A stretch of DNA of 64,000 nucleotides. Source: Saururus chinensis (Eukaryota; Streptophyta; Magnoliopsida; Piperales; Saururaceae). The stretch is taken from NCBI GenBank assembly GCA_035235625.1, contig CP141143.1, positions 39,541,178 through 39,605,177 on the forward strand. The letters are read 5' to 3'. How positions within the stretch are numbered: position 1 is the stretch's first letter; each line of letters opens with the position of its first letter. The notes beneath the pieces were generated by a model. It was not told the DNA's origin, did not search any database, and was given only the letters and a program-made list of their open reading frames with translations. Both the position numbers and the translations under genes were made by a program. Positions 45,979 through 57,900 of the stretch are shown in pieces.

Positions 45979-48900
45979 TTATGTAGATTTAATGTTAAAG
46001 TACACATTATAAAATTCATCTCTAAGACTTAATAATGGTTCCAGCAAAAAGTTTCTCTTTGTCCCCTTCGCCACAAAGCTAATAGCATTGTACTCACTAA
46101 TTCCTTTATCATAAGAAAAACTTGTTGCAACTTGGAAACCTTCCTTAGAAGAATGCTTTCCAGGCCTACAGATGAGCTGCACACTAGTTCCAGCTTTTAC
46201 AATTTCACTAGTAGAAATAAAGCACCCTCTTTTAGTCCTGGATTGAAAGGATATTGTGTTATGTCTTCCATCTAAACCAGCAAGGACTTTGAATGCCGCT
46301 GATGCCTCATCCCAATCATCCCCTCCCCTTCTATTAAATTTCAGGTTCTTATCTGTACCATGTTCCACAATGAACGTTTCCGGCTGATCGAATAGTTCAA
46401 GCATCACTAATTTTCCAATGATATCTTTTCTTAAGGATACATGCAGGCTAGAGTTTCCGAAAACAAGTCTGTATGTAGCAAGAACAGATGTGTTTTCACC
46501 AGAATCGGGCTTACTTGCCATTAGAAAAGAATCCTCAGAATGTGTGAGGACAAGAGTTTGACCATTGGTTTCCTGACTCAGAGAAATGAGTTGAGAATTG
46601 TATGTTGCTGGAACTGGTAAAATCCAGTCTGAAAGAGATTCAACAGATCCCGTTATTATGTCCCAGTCACCAACCGAGTGTCCCGCAAGGAGGAATGGAC
46701 CATAAAGAATTGCCTGTAGAGAACTATATTCTGCCCGGTCATCTGTAGAATTTATAGTGTTAAAATTCATTTTATTTGCCTCCACACTTTTAATGTATCA
46801 TATAATAAGAACTAGCCAATGTCAGATTTGCTTCTTTAATTTAGCACATGAAAGGAAATTTTCTTTTATGCTATGGATCTAACCTTTAATTTTTTCCGTG
46901 CTGAGAGAAAGTGGTAGTTGGAGAGCCAGTTTGTCTCCTGCTTTCCATGTTCTCGTGACTGAAAGAAAGTTACCTAAGATTGAAGTCAAAACAAATAACC
47001 ATCAGAATCCTAAGTTTATGCAAAGAAAATAAAATTCACAAAAAAAATTATGATATATTTGAATTTCAAGAGCGGGTGGTATACACATGACCAAAATAAA
47101 AACTTTACCAGGAGATGGCAAAGGCAAGTTTTCATCGTTAAGCACAGCGACAGCTCCATATAGATGCGTCCAGGAAGGTATTCGCAAGTTTAAGGTTGAT
47201 TCTATGGAGAATGCATCCTACGCAATAGATATGGTACCATTGAGAGGTTAATTTTATTAACCAGGAGCACAGTCTATAAATATTGCTTGAACTTACTTCC
47301 TTCGGAGAAATTGACAACGTCAACCGGAGAAATGGGTCCCATGAAACAACAGGCTCTACTGTCTGATTTATCAAAACCTGTCCGGACTTCCAATCTATGG
47401 AGCTAGAGACAAACTGGATAATGTATAGTTTTGGGCTGCTTTCATCTTCATTGAAATATATAGAGTCACCTAATTTTGAGAATGACTCAATTGCTGGAAA
47501 ACAAATGTTATTCAAGTGCGTAGTTAATAACATCTTGATTCAAAGAAGGAAAACTATGTGGAATAAGTAAGACACATAGGTATAACTGAAACACAAATCA
47601 GCTACTAAATCCCCTATACCTGTCCCATAGCAACACCAAAAAGAATCAAACTTAGTCCCCCAACCATGGTAGGTGTTTCCCTTAGAGACACCATGTCCTA
47701 AAGGAAGCATATAAATCATGACACCAGGTTCTCTCCCTCGCTGGATGCTCAAAACGCCATTTAACATGGCCCTTTCATAATGATCTGCGTAAGCCATGTT
47801 TTTAGTCCATCTAAATAGGTTTCGTGCAACCTGCACAGAGATAGATTGCGGTACTAACATTGGACTGACAAAATCAAACAAATAAAAAGGAACACGTGAA
47901 GAATAAAAAGAGTGACTGGAACAATAGAAACTCGCCTTAAGCATATTGTAAGTAGTGCAGCTTTCTTCATTTTCTGTTTGTAGGGTACTTGCCAAACGTT
48001 TTGGGTCCTCCCTAAAAACAGATAATGATATTTGAGAGAACAAATATGCTCAGTGGAAGATTAAAAACTAATATCAGAATTAGTTGAAGTTAGGGGTTGT
48101 TTGGATATTGAATTAGCCTCAATTCCGCTTCAATTCCACCTGATTCTGGCCAATTCTGTTTTGTGTTTGGATAGGAAATTGCCATGGAATTAAAAATTCC
48201 AATTCCTTTCAGCTTTTGCCCTCATTCTGTGGAATCACCGAATGTCCTCTTAAGGGCATTTAGCAAATTCTGATGATTCCACTCTCGTTTAAACCTCCAA
48301 CCATCATTGTTGACTTTTATCTACATTAAGAAGCCGGCCATTCCATCCAATTCCATTCCATTGAATTTCATTCCACATAATCATGCCCTTCTACTACCAA
48401 ACCTAATTCCAATTCCATTCCATAGCCTTCACTGGAATTAATTCTAATGGATCTACATTCCAATTCCATTTCAATTCAATATTCAAGCAGCCCTTAGTCG
48501 ATTTGCATTTCTAGGGATTCCCATCACAACAAAGTATTAGTGAAGAAATTAAGAAAATTTAAATATACTATTACCAGAATTCTGCATAAGATGTTCCACC
48601 AGTTGCATAAGTGTGGGATGCATTGACAATATCCAAAAAGAACGTTGCTATTTCCTGTGATAACAAAGTTACCCAAATGACGAAGAACTAACGATTCCAG
48701 CATAAATCAAATGCAGACAACCTTTTGCATGGATCAGAAGCAATGACATTATGAGTTACTAATTACTGAAATGGGTAATCAGCAATAGCAAAAGCCAGGA
48801 ACCTAAAGAGAGATGTATCTTCATCATCAAGGTAGGGCGAATCTGTAAAAATCATTTAAACTTACTTTGTACAGTGGGTCTCCTGTAACTTCATGGCGCA

Positions 48901-51900
48901 TCTGTGAGCCAATAACAACTGGTATATGGGTATTGCTGTGAAATCCAGAAAGGCTATCAGCCTTCATCACCAGACAAAAGTATTAGATCAATATGACAAA
49001 AATGAAATTTCCTACAGATTTGCAAGAGATGGTTCGAGGGGGACCTAGGACAAAGGTAGCCAAGAGATGCACCACAATTTTTGTGGAAAGTTTGAGCAGG
49101 GGAAGAGCAAGGCCCGGAAAAACAAGGATGAAACCAATGAGAAAAAACATGTAGGTGATGGCGTATTTTTGAGGAAAATTGATTGAGTGGGATGAGAGAA
49201 TAGGACTTGTGTTGCCAAGCCCAGTTGATTGGGATGTGCACGATGATTGGAATTAATGTTCGCATTGACTAGATGACATATCACTGAGGAAAACGAAGAC
49301 AATACATAATGAAGCAAAAATATCTGTGCAAAATTGAAATCATCAGTTGCAGCTGGCCCATTATAGAGGAAGTCATATGAGAGTTGAAACTCACTACTAT
49401 ATTGTAGTAGTAAACAAATAATAACAGAGAAAACAATGGAAGTGAATGTAAAATGAAAAGACATGACAATTATCACCTTAACAGCAAGCAAACCAAGGAA
49501 GCATGGTTTATCAAACAGGTGCGCCAAAACCAAATGCTTCTCTTCACCCTGCATACAGTGGGAAAGAAACAGACGCTTAAATCCAAAAAATTCTTTGTCT
49601 GAAAGTAACTGCTTAATCTGTAAAAAGTTTGATCAGTAAAACAGGTTTTTGAAACTCTTCTTCAAACTCAATTGTATTAATCTCAGACAAAATGTAATAA
49701 TTAAGCCATAAATGAATCTATGGAGGTTACCAGAAACCTACTGTGACACTATATAGCCTATAAAGAACATCATTCATGCCACCAGTTTCCTCATTAAGTG
49801 ACTCCCAGTGCCTTTCTATAGAATATGACAGAATTACATTTTGAACACGGCTGCTGAAATAATCAGCCATCCATGTTGCCATTTTTAGTGCTTGATCACT
49901 TCCTGCGAAAGTGTATTGATCCAGAAGGCCAGCAAGGATCTATCAAAAGAGATCAATTAGAACAAGTACAAATTATATATCAACAAAAAATGCTAAATGG
50001 CACATTTACAACACAGGATTGCTCCATGAAGTATGCAAAAAAGAAAATTGTGTATACAGTCATAGTTTTGCACCATATCTCAATGTACGTGTCAAAAGTA
50101 AAATTGGACAAGACAAAGAAATACTGCCTATCACATCAAGCTCACTAACTCCAAGTAATGCCTTACCTTGTGAATGGTATAATAAGGTGCCCAAACTGGT
50201 TGTATAGCTTCAAACCGATCAAAGAACTCAGTGGGGAAAGCAGAGAGATAGCCTGTGCCGATTTTCTTCTGGCATTCATTGAGTCCATTAACAACTGCAA
50301 CCATTTTGTCAGAGAGAGCCTTATTATGAGTACTTGACCACATCTGCGCTGTTGCGCTCATGTAGTGACCTGAAAATCAAAACAAATCAAGGTATAAACT
50401 AGCCGCTACTCAAATTAAAATATTATAAGGGATTAAGGAGAGTGATGAGATAATGAGAGCTCCTGGAATAGGTGCCGGAGCCTCAGAATTTTCAAGAAAA
50501 AACTGACGTCTGCTCCTCTGAGCAGACTTTATCTGAAGGTACCGACAACTTTATGAATTGTCTTTAAAGTCCACACAAATTATATTTTCGGAAAAATTTA
50601 CCCTTCTTCTCCGATCCCCTTCTTCTCCGATGTCTCTTCCGCTGCGGAGTTTTTTTTTCCCTTTCTTCTCTTATGTCTCCTCCGTTTTCCAGTCTTTTTC
50701 TTCTTTCTTTCTCCAATGTTTCCTTTCCTGCTGAAGTCTCTTTGCCTCTTGCTCCTTTATTATCTCGTCGCACACAGTCCTCAGATCACTCAGGTTTTGG
50801 TCTAGTAGACAGGTCAGATGGGTGACTAGATTTATCCAACCCAACCTTAGGGAAGAAATCGCCAAGGCTGAACCAAGATAGCAGTGCCTGAGTCTCAGCC
50901 AGGACCTCCCGCCTTCAGCCTCCTCTCGGAACTGCGTTCTGGAAGACACCTGGCAGAGCATGTCGTTGGCCAGCGCAAAGAATAGCTTACTCCTGATAGC
51001 TTACTCCTGTCTAACGCAATGGCCAACATTTGCTTGACCTCCTCGTGTCTGACTTGGAGGAAAGACACCACTTGTTTGGCACCGAGGAGTTCTGAGACAT
51101 GGATCTGGGAATATTTGGCCGGCTTTTGAAGACTTAGTCTTGGGTCCGAATGACTTCCCATGCTAAGCATGGGGAGGAGACAACGAGGGTTAAGACATTG
51201 CCCAATTAGAGGCGGAGGATGGGACCTAGCTTCTCTGCCAATCGGGTCAAGGTAATGTAGAGTAAATCTAAAAGAAAGTGACGTATATAATAAAGATAAT
51301 AAATATTTATTTATTTATTTATATACAAAAAGAGTAAATTACTCTCTTTGTATATAACAAAATGAGTAAATATTTATAATTTCTACCAATAAATTCTAAA
51401 CAATATAAAGTCAGGCAAATTACCTAAAGGTCTAGGCATTAGAATAATCCAAAAGTGAATAAATGCTGGTGAATTTGTATATCTTAATATTTAACCTTTT
51501 TTATAAATTTTAAGTAGTTGGTTTTTAAATAAATATTTTTTGAGCTGATTTCTGATTGCAGCTCGGGAACCTCCCCTTACATGCTACTTTGTTGTCTTTT
51601 TTGATGAAATAGGTGGTTTTGGTTCTTGCTGGAAGAATTTAGTTGGTTTGTTTTGGGCATTTGGAAAATGATGAAGGGGGACTCTGAGAGGGAGAATGGC
51701 AGATTGGGCTCTATTGATTCAATAGAATCGAAGTGGGTGTTCCGGAACAAGGATGTTTCAGGGGGTGACAACAACAACAATTTGTTGTCTCGCTTTCTGC
51801 TCGATTCCAAGGATGACAACAACAGAGAGTAGTACCTAATTCGTACGGCCCTTTATTGATTCCTTTGATGTGGAGGCACTTAAGGTCCCCTAGTGCTCAA

Positions 51901-54900
51901 ACACAAGACTACAAGATATCATAATTTTTCTGTCATTAAACCACCCATGATAGTCGAGAGCATTTTCATCATCCAGCTGATTGGGGAGTGGAGCAAAAAG
52001 ATTTGGGGGGTATTTTTATCTAAATATATATTTTAAAATTAACATCAAATTAATAATTTTTTCTATAGGTAGTGTCTAAGACCCAATTTTCAAGCACTAT
52101 GTGGGGATTAGATTCCTACAATGGATACAGGATCTCTTTTGAAGATGGCGGGCCATAATTAGCAATTGGTGGGTTACAACCCTAAGTGCAGAAACAGAGA
52201 AAGCGTAGAGGACTGGAAGAAGAGAAGAGACAATTCAATCTCCAAAGCCATTTTCTGATGGCTCTAGGACTTCTAATTGAAAAGGGAAAAGCAACAATTA
52301 AGAAAACTTCCTTAATAAATAAAATTTCTAAAATCTCATATAAACTCTTAATAAGACAAAATCCCTAAAGTAAGTCCATTATTCCAACTAAGTAAGTCCC
52401 TAAACGTAATTTCCCAATTTAATCTTGATGCCCTGCATCAGGCTCCCCATCATGAAAGGAACTCGCCCTCAAGTTTGGCATTAGACTCCCAGTCTTCAAA
52501 TCAGGCAGCGGCTCAGGTGGAGGCTGAGGTGATTGGGGTGCGGTGACGACAGCTTCTTGGAGGGTTTTCCAAGGAAATTACGCTGCAATGAAATCAGGTC
52601 CGTCGGACAAGGTCATAAATGAGTTTGCAATACTGTGTATTGACCGGAAATAGGTGGTGGCTGGATTTATGAGGTGAAGGACAGTGGCGGCCATGGCACA
52701 TCTATAAGAACCTGAAAGGTATTATCTTCAGATGAAGGATGAATCTGCAGCGAGAGGAATAGAGGCTGGAAATTTTGTGGCAGGAGAAATGGAAACAGAG
52801 GTTCTGGAAGACTTGGGTAGAGGAGGTTTTGTGACGTAGATAAGTTAGACATTGAAGTATATAGAGCATAGGACAAAGAAAATTTAGAACTTTCTGTTTG
52901 GCGATCGACTGGCACTGGCTTAGTGTTATTTAAGCTGATAGCATTGGTTTTAAGGTTTATTTTGATAAGGATTTGCTTCTAAATTGATTTTTTTTTATAA
53001 GTCTTTTACTTTTATAAGATTCTTTATTCGGTATTTTTATAATTATTTAGAAATTTTATTAAGTATTTTTTTTTAATTTTGAATAGTTAATCATAAAATA
53101 GTTATAGATTACTTTTTCTATTTAAAAGTATGTAATTAGAATTTGTATAAAAATTTAGCTCTTTCATGGAGGTCATATTTATGTAGTTTTTTACTATATT
53201 GAAAACAAAACATATTATCTTTTTTTTTCTTCTATTTTTGGTGAATTTGTCTTTGAAATTTATGAGAAAGGTTGTGTACACACACCTTAACGAGATTTAT
53301 CGAACAACAATCATCCAATCAATCCAACTCTGCATCAATTGGTAGCCCAAGCAGGTCCAACATGCCGCTTAAGATGCTAATTTGATAACCATCATTGTTA
53401 GCTAAAATCCCAATTTAGGTTAGCCCAATGACTATGTTGAAGATGATAAACTGGAAGTTGATGCTGACAACAGGAATCCTTTCTCTAACATTTTCCCGCG
53501 TGATAAGGACATAGACCAATTGTCTCATTGCAAGGCTGGTCAAGATGGGCAACTCCGACCACAAGTGCCAAGGAGAACAAAGGCTTACATGCCCCCGAGA
53601 CAAGATGATATGACGAATAGACGTTGAGAGGCCAGTTTGAAGATTGACATTCTTGAATTTCATGGGGGGATGCAACCCGACGAGTTCTAGATTGGGTAGT
53701 CAATGTAGAAGACAACCTCAATTTTAAGGAGATTCTAAAGGACAAGCATGTTCCCTTGGTGGCGACTCACTTTTGAGATCGAGAAGCTGTATAGTAGCAA
53801 CAAATCAAATCTACCCATACGCACCAAGGTAAGCCAAAGATTACCGAATGAAAAAAGTTGAAAAAACATATAAAGCAAAGCTTTCGACCCAAGTACTGTA
53901 TCAACGATTACAAGACCTATGATAAGGGTCAAAGTTGATAGATGAGTATACTAAAGAATTTTATCAATTGTTACACCATAATGACTTGATTGAATCATAG
54001 GAATAACTTGTGTCTCGTGACATTAAAGGTATACATCAAAACTTCAAAGAGACTTTAAATTTGTTTCATATTATTTCCTTATCCGAGGCGCATTCTAGAA
54101 CATTCTACTTGGAGAAACAGCAAAGCCCGATTGGCCACCGCTTTTGGACGACTGGTGGCACTTCTCTGGCCACACCGGCTGTTACCAATTCAGGTAGTAT
54201 GCAAGCCCCTTCCAAGGTTGCACCTTAAGGCGCTTAGAACACCACCAAAACTTCTCCAAGCGCTAATCTAAAATGCTTTAAATGTGGTAGAATAGGTCAT
54301 GGAGCGGTAAATTGTACTCATAATAATCAAAATGGTAAAAGATTATTCATTGAATATGATGAGAATACTAAGTTTAATAATGTTTCTTTTGATTACACTA
54401 ATCCTATAAATGATGAGAAAAAACCACCAAACAAAGACATAGTAGAAAGTGATCATGAAGAAGCTTTAGCGACACGTCACTTTTGGTTTGCCTCTAAAGA
54501 GGTATAAGGTGATTGTTGGTTAAAGAACAATATACTACACTACTTACACTATTGGGAGTAAGGTTTGTCATTTTGTGATTGATTTGGGAAGTTGTGACAA
54601 TGTGGTGATTGAAGAGGTAGTTCAAAAGCTTCAATTGAGTACTATACCTCATCCTTATTTATATACACTTTCTTAACTAAAGAAAAAAAGTAAGGTACAA
54701 GTTTCTAAATGTGGTTTAATCTTTTTTTCTATTGATTCTACATATAAAGATAAGATATAGTGCAAACATATTAATAGTTAGGATAAATTATTATTACATA
54801 TGCACAATGGACATCATATATAGAGGATTTTATTTTTGTGCTTAATCATAAGCCTTGGAGTTTGAAACAAGGTTGCAAACGCCTTGATTCACTGAGCATG

Positions 54901-57900
54901 CTTACTAGAGCGTATTAGGATTTGATTCACTTTAGAAGTTATTGATTGTTTATTCTTTTTTTGCTTAGGTTTTGCCTGAATTTGAGGTAGGACAGAGGTC
55001 AGATTATTTGTTGTATTATAATTTCTTTTTAAAGGTACTCGGTTGTGTATTCCTACTTGTAGCCTACTCTTCAAGATTATTAAGCAGTTGCATGATGAGG
55101 GTTATATAGGAAGAGATAAGACTTTTCAGCTTTGTCTTCTTCTTTGTTCTGATCATCTATGTGCAGGAAGGTATATAGATTTCTTCAGAGTGTCATATAT
55201 GCCATGTTGCTATAGGGACATCTACTAATGTTGGGTTATATGTCTTTGCCTACCCATACTCAGCTATAGTTCTACATTAGTATGGACTTTGTTCTTGGAT
55301 TACCCCGTACTCAGAGAAGAATAGATGTTATCTGTGGTTGCTGACAAATTCTCAAAGATGGTCCATTTTATTGCTTGATAGAAGACCAATGATGCATCTC
55401 ATGTTACATTATTATTCTTTCGGGAGGTATCTAATTATTAGTATAAAGCAGCTAGAGGTTTAAAAAGAAGACATATGGACTTTAATGTTGGTAATTTTAT
55501 ATAAGTTGTTTTGACCAAAGACATTTTCAGTTGGGAAGTACAATAAAATATTAGGAAGGAAGATTGGCATTTAAAGATTATTTAAAAGATTAATTTTAAT
55601 GATTATTGTCACAAACTTCCTAGCCACATCGTACTTTTGATGTTTTTCAATGTTAAACATCCCATTCTTATCTTAGTGATTCTTCAAATGATATTATGTA
55701 AATTTGATAGCAAATTCTTTCTAGCTAAGGGAGGATGATGTAGATTAGTTGACATTGAAGTATATAAGCATTGGGATTGCACAAAGAAAATTCATACTTT
55801 TCTGTCTTACGATTGATTGGACATCTATCAATCAATCATATAAATGATCGATCGACAGTCTATGCGGCTTAATATAAAACAAAGCCGAGAGCATTGGCGA
55901 TCAATTGGTCTTACTGATGATCAATTGGCCAAATAACAATACGGTTCCAAAGTCTGTTTTGGATAAGGATTTGATTCAAAATTAATTTCTTTTAAGTATT
56001 TTGATTTCCTAGGAGTCTTTATATTGTTTTCTTTTGATTATTTAAGGATTTTATAAGTTATTTTTCTTAATTTTGATTGGTTAGTCATAAAATAGTTATA
56101 AATTAGCTTTTTTATTTACAATGATGCCATTAGAATTTATATAAAAGCTTAGCTCTTTTATGGAGGCCGCACTTATGTGTTTTTTTATATAAATATTAAA
56201 GAAGAAAAGATTTTTTTTTCTTTTATTTTATCTTTATTTATTTTATCTCTATTTTATATAAATTTATTGTTAAAAATTCATGAAAGATGAATGTTATGTG
56301 CACCTGTAGCCAGATTTGTTGAATGATATTCATCCCATCAATCTAACCCTACATCATTTTAGCAACATGAACAAAATTAGTTCAGGCAACTTGAGCCAAA
56401 GTGGTTCTGGCAGAGGGAGTAGGGGTAGAACCGGAGCTGCTGATGACAGGCTGTCCTCTTCCTTCGATGTGTCATTGAATAACGGTGGAAGATACTAGGA
56501 AATGCTAATGGGTACTGACAAATATTTGGTTAGCACTGATTAAGCAGGCAATGGTGAATCTTCAATTTTAGTTTTCGGCTCATCTTTCTGCAATTGGGGA
56601 TGCAGAAAGAACAATCTTCTTGGGTTCTATCTGCATCAAACTTTTCTTGAAGACGATGTCTGCAATGTAATCACCAGCATAAACCGGAAAGGGTCTCTCC
56701 GAATAGTTGATAATAACATCCACATGTCCATAATAGAAGCCATGATAGCCTCAACCTTCGTTTGCAATGACCAAAGGATCGTCCAATTTGCAAGGAACAA
56801 CAAAAGCATAAAATCCTTGTGTTTGTCCAATCGTCCACTTCAGACGAACTAACAATTGACTTTCTGGTGGAATAACTGTGGTAAAGTCTCTGCAGAGGTA
56901 CTTTAAATAGACATTATTGCCATGATAGAACTCCAAAAGTTGAAGTTGTGTTGGTGCAGAGGTACATTGGGGTTGATTCAAGTGGGTTAGCAGAAATTTA
57001 TTTGGTAGCAGGACCTTGTTATTGAGCTACCAATTGATGAGATAATCAGACCTCCTGGGATGGGTACCAGAGACTTAGAATTTTCAGGAGGAGCCTGGAA
57101 TTGAGGTTCCTGAGATGGGTACTTGATCTATCTTGAAGATTTTGGTTGTAATCTGCATTCAGTAGGTTGCAACCCAGGTTGCCACCCAACTGCTGGAACA
57201 GAGAAATTGTAGAAGACAGGAAAGAGAAGAAATTTTTATTCAACCTCTAAAACTATTGTCCGGTGGCTAGAGTTGCATAGTTATAGATTTGAACGGAAGG
57301 AAAAAGCAACAATTAAGTAAACTTTTGAATTAAATAAAAATCCTAAATAAAATTTTATATAAACCATCAATCGAACAAAACTCCTAAAATGTCTACTATC
57401 TTGATTAAGCAAGTACTTAAACGTAATTTATAAATTTAATCTCGATGCCCTGCATCAGAGAGGCAATGGCTTTATAGACAAGCCTCGGATAGGAAGATGC
57501 ATCCGGTAATTTTAACCCACCTTCAATTAGTGCAAGCCAATAAATCTAAACTGAAAACAGTCCAAAGAAAACGCAGGGCAGGAGTAATGATGGCCCTGAT
57601 TATAAGATAAATGGGTGGCTGTCTTCATTCAAAGAAGCATCATCAGCAATGGAAGAATTTTTTAACTCCTACATAGGAATAAACCATTTGAAATTATCAA
57701 AGATAAGAAGGCTAACATCAAAATCATCTACATCATCGGTTTTCTAGAATTCAAATTCTAGAAAAGATTGATTTCTCAGGCATGTAGCTTATCAATCAGC
57801 TAAAAGGTCATGAAGAAAATGGAAATTCACAAATTTGGCACCATAATAATTGGAGCCGATCAGAAAGATAAATTTCAGACGGGGGATTCTCACAATAAAT

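Larger units (their letters stand above)
52832..56356 (+). mobile_element. Ty3/gypsy LTR element B (inner), nested in element A
   Basis: LTRs 52832-53337 and 55736-56356 share ordered words (gacattgaagtatata, agtcataaaatagttata / aatcataaaatagttata, tagctctttcatggagg) and have TGATGTAG...CATCA ends. The 5' one begins TGACGTAG. The primer site after the 5' LTR is attggtagcccaagcagg. The flanks ttttg (52827-52831) and tttta (56357-56361) differ at one base. Opposite strand to the host gene. The interior holds gag, protease and integrase fragments; RT and RNase H are deleted. Confidence 0.8.
50443..57457 (-). mobile_element. Ty3/gypsy-type LTR element A (outer), in GH127 intron 1
   Basis: The boundaries carry an identical 5-bp duplication GAGAG at 50438-50442 and 57458-57462. 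The 5' LTR (57457-57035) starts TGATGCAGGGCATC on the minus strand. The 3' LTR has the same ends but is split (52440-52095 plus 50496-50443). The primer site just after the 5' LTR reads ATTGGTAGCTC, a degraded Met tRNA match. Only about 1.07 kb of its own interior remains once element B is subtracted. It contains a dUTPase-like frame next to the PBS and a gypsy-like C-terminal tail (about 52440-52600). Same orientation as the host gene, so it is transcribed within the pre-mRNA. Confidence 0.8.
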
